DNA of 64,000 nt from Rhynchopus sp. YZ270_cl-10. Its lineage: Eukaryota > Euglenozoa > Diplonemea > Diplonemida > Diplonemidae. Below the pieces are notes generated by a model that worked only from the letters and a program-made list of their open reading frames with translations, had not been told where the DNA came from and did no database searches. The translations under genes and the position numbers were made by a program. Where the stretch lies: contig OZ037833.1 of the NCBI GenBank assembly GCA_964035575.1, positions 1,426,001-1,490,000 on the forward strand, written 5' to 3'. This document shows positions 42,046 through 53,138 of this stretch, piece after piece (positions within the stretch are counted from its first letter, which is position 1; the number at the start of each line of letters is the position of its first letter).

Positions 42046-42118
42046 TGGAGATTGAGGGTATCGATCCCTCTACCTCTCGCATGCTGAGCGAGCGCTCTAC
42101 CATTTGAGCTAAACCCCC
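42046..42118 (-). tRNA. tRNA-Ala(AGC)
   Basis: Loop TCAGCAT between CTCGC and GCGAG; C33, so all three Ala isoacceptors share it. Confidence 0.92.
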
Positions 42119-42212
42119 TTACATTTCTTAAACGAATCTTTACAAGGTGGGGATGAAATTCAAAACCAAAAGGGGAAAAGTAACACACAGAAAATCTTGA
42201 AACAAAAAAGAG

Positions 42213-42284
42213 AGGGCACACCCGGGTTCGAACCAGGGACCGTTCGGACTGCAGCCGAATGCTCTACCACTGAGCTATATACCC
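42213..42284 (-). tRNA. tRNA-Cys(GCA)
   Basis: Loop CTGCAGT between TTCGG and CCGAA. Confidence 0.93.
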
Positions 42285-42367
42285 TTCAATAATCATGCTT
42301 TGCGCTGAATACTATCAGTTCACTTTTCAACCAACTTCTGTGTGTTACACCACAAATAAGGAAAAAA

Positions 42368-42486
42368 GGATTCAAGCACCCGGACTTCCCAGCTGGTCAC
42401 CCACGCCAGTACTATCCAGGCCTGCTGGTGCTTAACTTCTCAAATCAGGCGGGATGAGGTGTATTCACCAGAGTATGGCCGAATCC
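42368..42486 (-). rRNA. 5S rRNA gene 3
   Basis: 119 nt, same as gene 1; T-run at its 3' end. About 110 bp upstream of it (on the minus strand) is shared with the region upstream of gene 4. Confidence 0.95.
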
Positions 42487-42639
42487 AATAATGGGTCTGG
42501 GTGGAAAACCTTTGAAGAGCTTTATATTTCTGAGCTTGTTTTTGCTTCACTTGTGCAAAAGGTCTTGGGTGTTGCATGGTACAGGAAACTTTATTTGTCT
42601 CCCCTGTTCCGCTGCACTCTGCATTAGGTCATTTCACCT

Positions 42640-43017
42640 AAAATAAGGCCAGTTTGCGATCTTCTTGGAGTATCTTGGTGTCCAGTACAGTGTTTCTGGC
42701 ATTGTGGACTTGCATGTTGTACAGGGCAACTGCCTGGGAATTAGTCCCACTTCTTGCAACAGTTTAGCTATTTCGGCATCCCCAGCGCGCATGATATTAA
42801 GCACAGGAGAATTTTTGGCTGCAGGTGCGCACGTCCCTTCTGGGGAGTATGGATGCCTCTTCCTCAGTTTTTGTTGTGCATTTTTGCACCTTTGCGCTCA
42901 TCTCCATCTCACCAAAGGTGAAATTGTGAATGCTGTCATGCAGCATTCACATTCCAGCATGCTCCTGTAGGCTGAAGCACCGTCGGTGGTGTAGTCTCCC
43001 CTCATTTCTGCTCTCTG
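42640..43017 (-). ncRNA. Predicted RNA Y, identity unknown
   Basis: Predicted only from the promoter: a perfect palindromic box ends 23 nt upstream of 43017, as for U6, 7SL and RNA X. The predicted RNA starts CAGAGAGCAGAAATGAGG. It contains CACC-N6-GGTG and GCTTC/GGAGC hairpins and a perfect GTGAATGCTG/CAGCATTCAC stem (about 42928-42952). The first T4 on the minus strand is at 42640. A 52-codon open frame (42634-42792) overlaps its 3' half; see findings. The 3' end is a guess. Confidence 0.4.
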
Positions 43018-43040
43018 GATAGTGCAACAAACACAGGGAT

Positions 43041-43076
43041 ACAAGACAGGGTTGTCTTGTTGGAGGTGGGTCAGGG
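43041..43076 (-). promoter_or_regulatory. Palindromic upstream box of predicted RNA Y
   Basis: ACCCACCTCC then ACAAGACAACCCTGTCTTGT on the minus strand, the perfect form of the box. Confidence 0.65.
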
Positions 43077-43122
43077 TCTGGATGTCCTAAAACCACACAC
43101 CAACACGGAAGAAAAGCAAAAA

Positions 43123-43241
43123 GGATTCAAGCACCCGGACTTCCCAGCTGGTCACCCACGCCAGTACTATCCAGGCCTGCTGGTGCTTAACTTCTCAAAT
43201 CAGGCGGGATGAGGTGCATTCACCAGAGTATGGCCGAATCC
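43123..43241 (-). rRNA. 5S rRNA gene 4
   Basis: 119 nt; one substitution in the 5' third (GTGCATTCACC on the plus strand against GTGTATTCACC elsewhere). Confidence 0.94.
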
Positions 43242-43544
43242 AATACTGAGTCAGGTTCGAAAACCTTTGAAGAGCTTTTTATTTCTGAGCTTGTTTTTGC
43301 TTCGGTTGTGAAAACCGGTTTGTGGGTCAGCAGGTTTAACAAGTTTGGCCAGTCCTTAGCACAGCACTTAGTGCGCTGCACTACTGCATCGGAGCAGGTG
43401 CCTGTGTGCTCACAGGTCACCACTCAGTGGTCGATCCCTCTAGACCAGTGTGCTGGGTTTACTGGGTTTACTGGGTAACATGATGGTTTGTGTGATCACG
43501 TTTGTTTTGGTTTGTTTGTTTAAAAAGGCGGGTTTGTGCAAAGC
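43242..43544. other. Spacer between U1 and 5S gene 4
   Basis: No gene seen. CTTTGAAGAGCTTTTTATTT and the bases after it repeat the 5S gene 3 flank; the rest is unique. Confidence 0.5.
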
Positions 43545-43688
43545 ACAGCACCGCCGCTGTCAAAAATTTCACTGTGCAAGCCAGCCGAAGCTAGTGCCAC
43601 CAGTATCCCCTGCGCAGTGCAATGCAAGGGCCACTGGTGTGTCGACGCCCTTGTTGATCAGGTCAGACACCAGTAAGGTATGTAACCT
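43545..43688 (-). ncRNA. U1: U1 snRNA
   Basis: 5' splice-site recognition RNA. The 5' end AGGTTACATACCTTACTGG holds TTACATACCTT, complementary to AAG|GTATGTAA. Stem-loop I is CTGGTGTC...GACACaCCAG with loop CTGATCAACAAGG, like the U1-70K loop GATCACGAAGG. Near the 3' end GAAATTTTTGAC is a canonical Sm site, followed by the ACAGC-GGCGGT-GCTGT hairpin. Length 144 nt. An upstream box starts at 43739, 51 nt before the 5' end. Single copy in the window, next to U5. Confidence 0.82.
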
Positions 43689-43723
43689 CTAGCTGAGTTT
43701 AACAACATGCGAAACTCCAACAC

Positions 43724-43739
43724 CTTCAGGGAAGCGTAG
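43724..43739 (-). promoter_or_regulatory. Upstream box of U1
   Basis: TACGCTTCCCTGAAGG on the minus strand, starting 51 nt before U1. Confidence 0.65.
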
Positions 43740-43764
43740 TGGTTGTCAAGACTTAAAAACAGAT

Positions 43765-43874
43765 GAGACACAAAGGCCCCTTCAAAAATTATGCTTTCAC
43801 ATAGTGGCTCTTACCCACGGTCATCTTTAGTAAAAGGCGAAAGATGAGTTCGATATGGGCAAGAACCGTGATAT
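43765..43874 (-). ncRNA. U5: U5 snRNA
   Basis: The invariant loop CGCCTTTTACT, which holds exons together, is closed by CATCTTT/AAAGATG. The outer stem GGTTCTTGCCCA/TGGGTAAGAGCC forms 12 pairs. AATTTTTGAA is the Sm site and GGGGC/GTCTC the terminal hairpin. Length 110 nt (human 116). The 5' end ATATCACGG lies 51 nt after the upstream box. Confidence 0.92.
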
Positions 43875-43911
43875 GGCTCTGTTTTGTTCTATTGCTGTGT
43901 GCACTTTGCTA

Positions 43912-43925
43912 CACATGGAAGCATG
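43912..43925 (-). promoter_or_regulatory. Upstream box of U5
   Basis: CATGCTTCCATGTG on the minus strand, 51 nt before U5. Confidence 0.7.
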
Positions 43926-44344
43926 TTGAGAGCGAGGATAGTGTGGTAACTTCTTGATTGATCAAGATGTCCTTGAAGGTGAAAAAAGTAATGTGAAGCC
44001 TTTTTTGAGGTTTTTCTTAAAAACAAGCTGTAAGTGGAAGGGCTGTGCCTGGTACTCTTCCCTGCGCCATACAGGGGAGAGACAAAACAATACAAGAAGT
44101 ATGTGACAATCATCGCAAGTGCTCATGCTGCACATGCCCAACCTATGTCATCATCCAGCTTTGGTCTTGTGCCGAAGAAAACAATCTTCAACACGAATGC
44201 ACTCAAAAACAGATCCTGTGTAGAGTACAGTCTTGCCCTTGTTTGTTCCACCTATCGGCTGCACAGATGTCTATAGGGAGGCACATTGGCGGTGGTAGTT
44301 TTGGTGTGTTAACTTTACGTGGTGTCTATATGTTACCACCCCAA
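43926..44344. other. Spacer between divergent U5 and U4
   Basis: No gene seen. From 44103 the sequence matches 6885 onward; this is the left boundary of the third block. Confidence 0.5.
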
Positions 44345-44360
44345 CACACTTCCCTGTGGA
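44345..44360 (+). promoter_or_regulatory. Upstream box of U4 copy 3
   Basis: CACACTTCCCTGTGGA, 51 nt upstream of U4. Confidence 0.65.
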
Positions 44361-44395
44361 CATAGCTTTGTGACACGACTGGGAGAAAAGGAGGT

Positions 44396-44537
44396 ATTCT
44401 TGCGCTCGGGATAATTCCATAAGCAATGACCAAATAGGGACGCTGTGGAGAGATTGCTGGTTGAAAACTACCCAATTCCCGCCATGGGCCGCTTCGGCGT
44501 TGCCACATTGGCAATTTGTGTAGCTGCTTCGGCGGCC
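44396..44537 (+). ncRNA. U4: U4 snRNA (copy 3)
   Basis: Same sequence as 7169-7310. Confidence 0.85.
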
Positions 44538-44639
44538 TTGTTTTTACTAATAAGATTGATCATCACCTTCACTTACTTCCCTGTGACATGGGTGTGTAAT
44601 CTGCTTGCCTTGTTGTTTCCTAGTAATATTGATCATAAT

Positions 44640-44657
44640 CATGCTTCCCTGTACATG
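44640..44657 (+). promoter_or_regulatory. Upstream box of U2 copy 3
   Basis: CATGCTTCCCTGTACATG, 51 nt upstream of U2. Confidence 0.75.
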
Positions 44658-44690
44658 GGTGTCGAATTCGGTATGGACTAAAAAGAAGTC

Positions 44691-44878
44691 ATACCTTCTC
44701 GGCCTTTTGGCTAAGATCAAGTGTATTATCTGTTCTTATCAGCTTAATATCTGATACAGTGCCTTGTGCACTGATGATATTAACGCAATTTCTCATTGGG
44801 GTGACGGGTCGCCAGGGCAACCTGGTCCGTTCACACATGTTGCCCTGGAGCTGCACAACATCCAGGAGTGGCATACCC
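44691..44878 (+). ncRNA. U2: U2 snRNA (copy 3)
   Basis: Same sequence as 7464-7651. Confidence 0.95.
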
Positions 44879-45136
44879 TCTTTTTTAACAAAACAAAAAC
44901 AAACATACCATACATACCATACATACACAGTGGTTACCACTGTGATGTGGGTTATTAAAAACAGAGGTCGGAGCGAGCCTCTCAATGTCAGAGGCTTCAA
45001 AGCATTTCACGAGAAAACTCGCCCCTGTCCTTCTTCATCACTATCACTTGACCGAACACTCCCTGCAAGGAAGCCTGTAAAAGGCGATGCTTAGGCAACA
45101 ACACAGACACAGGGGGGGTGCTGGGTGGGAAAATAT

Positions 45137-45467
45137 AAAAAAGGGTGCTTGCGTTGTGTGCTGGATCGGGACCACCAGTAAACTGGCAGCCCCACATCCA
45201 GTTCTAATATTTGAAGTGTGAAATAGAACGCAGTCAGAATTAGTGTTACACGCTAATGTAAGAATAATCATCATGGGTAATATTCTGTACGAACGTACGG
45301 GATTTACATCATATGAAAGTAGTTCCGCCTTGGGCCATATCAGGCCCAACAGCAGGACCGCATCATAAAAATTGTAAAGAATTTTCTTAAATAGAAAGGT
45401 CTTTTCAAGTTTTAGCTGTTGCTGAACGAGTTGTTTGGTTTCGAAGTAGCACACTAACTTAGCACCC
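45137..45467 (-). ncRNA. RNA X, copy A4
   Basis: Same sequence as copy A1. Confidence 0.7.
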
Positions 45468-45490
45468 AAACATAGGGAGAGTATGGGAAA

Positions 45491-45526
45491 ACAAGACAGG
45501 GTTGTCTTGTTGGAGGTGGGTCAGGG
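45491..45526 (-). promoter_or_regulatory. Palindromic upstream box of RNA X A4
   Basis: ACAAGAC-N6-GTCTTGT ending 23 nt before RNA X A4. Confidence 0.7.
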
Positions 45527-45588
45527 TGACACACACTTTGTACATGCATCATATGTGTGAATGTTTTTTCTCATGGTGACGTAAAAAA

Positions 45589-45701
45589 GGCCAGTCTCTT
45601 TCGAGGCTGGCCATGTTTGACAAAGTTGTGTGAGAAGAATATAATCTTCATGCTTCCATACCAATGAAGTACAGAAACTGTAGCTTTAGAAATCGTTGGT
45701 T
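45589..45701 (-). ncRNA. SL RNA gene 12
   Basis: 113 nt, copy of gene 3. Confidence 0.92.
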
Positions 45702-46008
45702 GCCCTTTTTCTCTACAATGTTCTAAGTGCCAACATGTTCTGGGAATCATGCCATATGTATCATTATTATGGTGGGTTTTTTTTCTAACATAGCCGTAGA
45801 GTGGCTTATAAACATACCTAAGGATGCCCAATGTGCTCGAAAGTCCAAAAATCTTGGGAATACGGGATATTTGGGCTCATTTGAGTCAATTGCGTGGTCG
45901 TACAATTTAATCTGAGCATTACACATATCCTAATCACCAAAATATTCGAAGAACATGGGAATCATGTGTGTTTTTTGGGTTTGCACAAGGTGATGTTAAC
46001 GTAAAAAA

Positions 46009-46120
46009 GGCCAGTCTCTTTCGAAACTGGCCATGTTTTGACAAAGTTGTGTGAAGAATATAATCTTCATGCTTCCATACCAATGAAGTACAGAAACTGT
46101 AGCTTTAGAAATCGTTGGTT
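46009..46120 (-). ncRNA. SL RNA gene 13
   Basis: 112 nt, copy of gene 4. Confidence 0.9.
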
Positions 46121-46442
46121 GCCCTTTTTCTCTACAATGTTCTAGGTACCCACTTGTTCTGGGAAGCCTTCTGCCAATGTCTATAATACGGTTGCTTTTT
46201 CGTACCTGACATCTTGGTCACTGTGAAGGTTCTACATAAAAATATCCTTAAGTGTGATCCTACAGAAGGATATTCGACAGAGTCAACAGTGGCTTCTGAA
46301 GGGGAACAAGTGTCACAAATATGGTTTTGCAGGCGATATAAAAATGGGGTGCAGTAAGCACTTGTGTGTTATGTCATGTGTGAATCGTGTGTGTTTTTGG
46401 GTTTGCTTCTTGTGCACAAGACGATCATGCTAACGTAAAAAA

Positions 46443-46554
46443 GGCCAGTCTCTTTCGAGACTGGCCATGTTTGACAAAGTTGTGTGAGAAGATATAATCT
46501 TCATGCTTCCATACCAATGAAGTACAGAAACTGTAGCTTTAGAAATCGTTGGTT
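46443..46554 (-). ncRNA. SL RNA gene 14
   Basis: 112 nt, copy of gene 5 with the fully paired terminal hairpin. Confidence 0.9.
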
Positions 46555-46743
46555 GCCTTTTTTCTCTACAACGTTCTGAGTACAGACGTGTCCTGGGAAG
46601 CATGCCAGTAGTGTAAAAAATATGATGGTTTTTTTGTACCTAACATCTTGTACACTGAGAAGGTTCTGCACAAGTGGAAGCCTATATAAGGATATTCATA
46701 AGAGTCAAAAGGGGCTTCTGAAGGGGTATATGGGTAGTATGAG

Positions 46744-49700
46744 CTCATATGAATCCATTAAAAGCGTCTATGGCATGATCTAAGCATCACATAATTTCTG
46801 AAATCAATACCAACCACAATTTACGGCTATTTTTCCAGCAATAGCCGTATCATGGCTTATAACCATACCTAAGGATGTCCAATATGCTGGAAAAGTTAAT
46901 AATCTTGGGTGTATAGGGTTTTTGGGCACATTTGAGTCAATTGCGGGGTCTTACGATTTAATCTGAGCATCACACATATCCTAATCACCTATATAATCGA
47001 AAAACACATACAAAATGACCTACATAGCCGTAAAATGACCCAAATGTGCATATTCGGGTTGAAATTTCATTTTTTCGGAAAGTTTTTTTTTCTCAACAAT
47101 TACATGGGTGAGTTCCGAGTACATTATGGGGTCGTAAGTTTTTATTCAAGCATCACACATTATGTAGAATAATTTATGCCATACAATGTTACCAAAAAAA
47201 GTCGATTTTTGGTCACTTTTTCAAAAATATGAAAATTCGATTTTTGGGTACTAGATAGGTCTTTCCGGTGCAAAAACGACCGTTAAATGGATTCTCCGGG
47301 GTCCTAAGGCCCCAAAAATCACTTTTGGACACACGGGCAATATCCCAGTATACCCTAGGAAATTGGTGGGAACCCAAAAATTGGCCTCAAAATCCGACCA
47401 AAACCAAGGTTTCTGTAGAGGTACATGTGAACCTCATGTGTGTTCTGGAGACCCATTTTGTTTTTAAAAGTGAATCTAAATAGCCAAAAATTTAAAACTC
47501 TTGTAGCGCATTCGGAATAGAGGGGGTATTCGCGAAAACCTGTGCGAAACATTTATCAATTCAGGTCTGACCCACATGGTCATGACCCCATATTTTGGGT
47601 GCGGAAAACACCCTATCTGTTGACCTACCGGCTTGTATGCCTGTATACCTGGTTGGGTCAACTTTTTGAAAATTTCCTGGGCCATATACCCTATTTGGGC
47701 CCCCTGAATCCATTGCGACATCGTTTTTTCACATCCGAGTGAAAACTAATATATAGGATAACCCATGGGTATGGGTACCTCGCTCAATACCCCTAAAATC
47801 AGTGCTTTTGAAAATGACCCTATGGAAAAATGTATCCAAAATATTGAAACATGTTCTCCTGGCATCTGCAACACGATATTTTGGGCCCCCTGGGCCCCGG
47901 GGGCCCTACGGGCCCCCATATTCGCGAAAAGTTGGGCATCCCAGCTAGTGGGTCGGTACTGGGTATACAAACATCCCCCCAAAAAGTGAGATTTTGACCC
48001 CCCAAAAATGGCCATTTTTTTACTCCCCGGGACCTTCTCAGGTGTGTATTCGGACCCTCTCGTGGTCTTAAACCGGATTTTTGGGGCCCCCACACCCTGG
48101 AATACCCCCCATAGTGTCGTTTTTTCACCCGCAGGGCCGATTTTTTAGAAAAAATTTGGTTTTTAAGGAACAACATTTACCCTGCGACACCTTGAAAAAC
48201 AGGTGATTTTTGCCTTTTTCAGTTGTGTGTGTGCAGTGCCGAATTCCCCAGGCTTGGTGAAAGTTGTGCCTCCAATACCCCTATGTGGGTTGGAAAAATC
48301 AAATAAAGATAAAATTTTGAGGCAGCCTGGGGGTGTGCTATGGTAAACAATTTGTGTGTGTAAAAATACCCCTAAAAAACACCCTAAAAATGGCTGTTTT
48401 TGGCCTATTTTTGGGGGTCGCCTGAGCTATTTTTTTTATTGTTTTGGCTTTTCCTGGGACCTGAAAATAGGGTCCTGGGCCCAATATGTCCCAATGAGGC
48501 CATTGGAATATCGATTTTTTCCAGATATGGGCCTCCTAGACCGAAATTTTTGATTTTGGTGTTGCAAAAATTTTCGAAAATCCTGAAAAGTGCCCAAAAA
48601 CACGTAAAAACACGTGTATAGGCACACCCTATCGGCCCCCAGCATTGCCCAGGATTGTTGCAAATTTTCCCTGCATGGGGGCCCTCCGGGCCCCCTGGAC
48701 CCATTGCGACCCGATTGGTTCACATTCCTGGGAAATTTGGTCCCTAAGACACATACGTGGTTAACATACCCCTGAAAAACACCCTATTTTTGACCCTAAA
48801 AAACACCCTATTTTTGACCCTGAAAACATGATTTTAGCAAATAGGGCAACTAGTTTGGTGATCCAGCGACCGACTCATGGGCCCAGTATGTCCAACAGGG
48901 CCATATGTTTGGTAAATTTTACCGGGGGCAAGGGGATGTACAAAAAAAAAGTGGATTTTTTACCTTAAAAAAATGGCCAAAAATAGGCCAAAAATGGCCA
49001 TTTTTCGGCCATGTGACCCCCACAGCAACCCTATATAGACCCCAAAAAACCTAATATTTTTTTCCCAGCGATGTGTCCTGGGGGCCCTTCGGGCCCCCAG
49101 GACACATCGCAACCCCGTTTTTTCAAAAAGTTGGCCCTACGGGCCAACTTTTTGAGGTGGCCTGTAGGGTGACCCCTTCAAAAAGCTGGAACCCGGATTT
49201 TGGGGTCAGGGGTCCCTTTATGCACTTTTATGTATAAAAAAATGTCTGGGGCGAGAAAATGCAAATTTTTGCCTGCAAACACACTGCATACTACTACAGG
49301 ACCATATTCCATCTTATCAGGAAAAATTTCGGAGGTGTTAGTCATAAAAACAATTTAAAATTTTTTGAAAAAACATGAGATCTGGATAAAAGTTTTGACT
49401 GTACCTGTGGAAGGTGGGATTTTGCCTGTGTTTTGACTTTTTTTTTCAGTAAATAAACTTCTACTCATCTCCGGAGGCCGTCCGAGGTCGCAATTAACTC
49501 ATTTTGACACTTTAGGGCCATATACCGCCCGTTTTTTCAAAAAGTTGAAAATTTTGGCCCCCAGGATTGGGTACAGCGTGTACTGAACCCTGATTTTCGA
49601 AAAATCTCAACTTTTGAAATTCGTCACTTATGGCAGCATGTATCTGACACCCAATTTTGACTTTTCCCGTGAATCCATTCTGGTGCATATACACTATCTG

Positions 49701-50223
49701 GCACCCCTGAGTCCATTGCGGGGTCGTTTTTTCAAAAAGTCGACCGGACTAATACCTAATATGACCCTGGGTATAGCGTACCGTCTCAGAAACACCCCAA
49801 AATCAGTGTTTTTGAAGGGTTCTCACAGCTAAAATCGATGAAAAAATGTCAAAATCACTTTCCCGTGACCCAATAGCGTGAAATATGGCCCATGTGGGCC
49901 CCCAGGACCTATAACACCCCCAATCGGTCGATTCCATGCATATTTCACACCCCCAGATATATGTGCCCATGGGGTGCCAGACCCCAAAATCATGATTTTT
50001 TCATGATTTTTGGCCCGATGCACTGACCTGCAGGGCCATACCGTCTACCGGGGCAACCATATTTTTGAAAAATCGGCCTTGCATCGGGCCCAGTATGTCC
50101 CACAGGGTATGTTGCCCCAAATTCAGGTCCCCGCACAAGCCAAACCAATATTTTAAAATCGATTTTTTTGAAAAAAATATTTTTGAAAAAAAATCGTGAT
50201 TTTTGGGATTTTGGTGATTTTTA
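46744..50223. other. Gene-free hairpin-rich block (copy 3)
   Basis: Near-identical to 9517-12965 but with about 20 scattered substitutions right of 48,390 and one 30-bp palindromic insertion at 49124. No gene seen. Confidence 0.6.
49124..49154. repeat. 30-31-bp palindromic insertion
   Basis: CAAAAAGTTGGCCC-TAC-GGGCCAACTTTTTG, a perfect 14-bp stem, present only in this copy; the other two read straight from CGTTTTTT into GAGGTGG. Confidence 0.85.
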
Positions 50224-51399
50224 CAGTTTTGCACACCCTGAAAATCGATTTTTTCGGCTCCGCCGGTGAAATATCGACATAATTTAGGTATGTTATGTGC
50301 ATAATATACCCATTAGAGCCCATTCAAGTCACATTCCGACCATTTTTCGTGAAAAAATGCAACTTTTTGTCACCGTGACCCCCAAAAATGACGATTTTTT
50401 GGTCGATTTTTTCGGCCAAAAATTTCGTACCACAGGGCCATACCATATACTGGGATTATCAACTTTTTGAAAATACGGCCTGGTATTCGGGTGTATATGT
50501 CCCATGGGGCCCATAGTAACCTTACTGGGTCATGCCCAAAGCCAATCTTAATAGTAAAATTCGATTTTCTGTGAAAAATATTTTCACCAAAAAATCGTCA
50601 TTTTTCCGATTTTCGTCATTTTTACAGTTTTGCACACCCTGAAAATCGATTTTTTCGGCTCCGCCGGTGAAATATCGACATAATTTAGGTATGTTATGTG
50701 CATAATATACCCATTAGAGCCCATTCAAGTCACATTCCGACCATTTTTCGTGAAAAAATGCAACTTTTTGTCACCGTGACCCCCAAAAATGACGATTTTT
50801 TGGTCGATTTTTTCGGCCAAAAATTTCGTACCACAGGGCCATACCATATACTGGGATTATCAACTTTTTGAAAATACGGCCTGGTATTCGGGTGTATATG
50901 TCCCATGGGGCCCATAGTAACCTTACTGGGTCATGCCCAAAGCCAATCTTAATAGTAAAATTCGATTTTCTGTGAAAAATATTTTCACCAAAAAATCGTC
51001 ATTTTTCCGATTTTCGTCATTTTTACAGTTTTGCACACCCTGAAAATCGATTTTTTCGGCTCCGCCGGTGAAATATCGACATAATTTAGGTATGTTATGT
51101 GCATAATATACCCATTAGAGCCCATTCAAGTCACATTCCGACCATTTTTCGTGAAAAAATGCAACTTTTTGTCACCGTGACCCCCAAAAATGACGATTTT
51201 TTGGTCGATTTTTTCGGCCAAAAATTTCGTACCACAGGGCCATACCATATACTGGGATTATCAACTTTTTGAAAATACGGCCTGGTATTCGGGTGTATAT
51301 GTCCCATGGGGCCCATAGTAACCTTACTGGGTCATGCCCAAAGCCAATCTTAATAGTAAAATTCGATTTTCTGTGAAAAATATTTTCACCAAAAAATCG
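50224..51399. repeat. 401-bp satellite, about 3 units
   Basis: Units start at 50224, 50625 and 51026. They carry TATTTTCACC where the other arrays have TATTTTGACC in all units, so this array has been homogenised separately. It ends abruptly at the 172-bp repeats. Confidence 0.92.
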
Positions 51400-51414
51400 A
51401 CTTTTTTCAAAATA

Positions 51415-53063
51415 TTTCTCAGTTAGACAGTGTGTGATGCTCGGATCTGAGCGTACGACCCCGCAATTGACTCAGATGTGCTCAAATACCCCATATACCC
51501 AAGATTTTTGCATTTTCGAGTGAAAAGAAGGTTCGTACAGAGGTCATATGCCTGTGTACAGGTTTATTTGCCTGTAACCCCTATGTTTGAGCACCGGCTA
51601 AGTTGTAGAGAGGGCCTGATACTCGGAATTGACCGTGCGACCCCGCAATTGACTCAGATTGGCCCAAAAACCCTATATACCCAAGATTTCTTCATTTTCG
51701 TGCAAATTTGAGGTATTTAGATATGGTTATATGCATGTTACACCAAAATACAGGTGTTTGTTGCACCTGTAAAATTTGAGACATTGTGTGATGCTCTAAT
51801 CTGATCGTACGACCCCGCAATTGACTCAAAAATGCCCAAAAACCCCATATTCCCAAGATTTTTGCATTTTCGAGCATATATGAGCCATTTAGATATGATT
51901 ATTAGCCATTTTACCCAATATACAGGTGTTTGTTGCATAGCTAAAATTCTAGACATTGTCTGATGCTCGGATCTGACCGTACGACCCCGCAATTGACTCA
52001 GATGTGCCCAAAAACCCTATATATCCAAGATTTCTTCATTTTCATGCGTATTTGAGACATTCAGATATGGTTATATGCATTTTACACCAAAATACATGTG
52101 ATTGTTGCTTTTTTGAAATTCTAGACATTGTGTGATACTCGGATCTGATCGTGCGACCCCGCAATGAACTCAAATGTGCCCAAAAAACCCATATTCCCAA
52201 GATTATTGCATTTTAGAGCATTTTTAAGCTACTTACATGTGGTTATTAGCCATTTTACCCAAAATAGACATGTTTATTGCATAGTTGAAATTCTAGGTAT
52301 TGTGTGATGCTCGGATCTGATCGTGCGACCCCGCAATTGACTCAGATGTGCCCAAAAAACCCATATTCCCAAGATTTTTGCATTTTCGTGCAAATTTAAG
52401 GTATTCAGATATGGTTATATGCATGTTACACCAAAATACAGGTGTTTGTTGCACCTGTAAAATTCTAGACATTATGTGATGCTCAGATCTGATCGTACGA
52501 CCCCGCAATGAACTCAGATGTGCCCAAAAAACCCATATTCCCAAGATTTTTGCATTTTCGTGCAAATTTAAGGTATTCAGATATGGTTATATGCATGTTA
52601 CACCAAAATACAGGTGTTTGTTGCACCTGTAAAATTCTAGACATTATGTGATGCTCAGATCTGATCGTACGACCCCGCAATGAACTCAGATGTGCCCAAA
52701 AACCCCATATTCCCAAGATTTTTGCATTTTAGAGCACATTCTAATTGCTTAGATAGGGTATAAAGGCATTTTGCCCATATTTTTGCGACATTTTACCGAT
52801 TAGGATACTTCTGATGCTCCAATCAAATCGTCCGACCCCGCAATGGATTCAGAATGGCCCAAAAACCCTATATTCCCAAGATTTTTGCACTTTTAAGGGT
52901 TTCTGACATCCTTAGATAGGATAAAGAGGCATTTTCAGGTATTTTGATAAACGGACATTTTGTCTATTAGGATATGTGTGATGCTCAGATTGATTCATCT
53001 GACCTCATAATGGATTCAGGAGCCCCTAAATATGCCATTTTCCCAAAAATTTCTCACTTTTGA
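51415..53063. repeat. 172-bp tandem repeat, second array
   Basis: 51702-53063 repeats 19939-21300. Two further diverged units (about 51415-51700) lie to its left and are not in the first array. Confidence 0.85.
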
Positions 53064-53138
53064 CAATTTTGAAGATTCTCAGAAAGAGTGAGGAGACAAA
53101 AAAATGAGAAAAATCTGGAAAAACCAAAATATATTATT

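Noticed and set aside
42665-42970. 101-residue plus-strand frame
   Set aside because: No recognisable domain; it opposes the predicted RNA Y.
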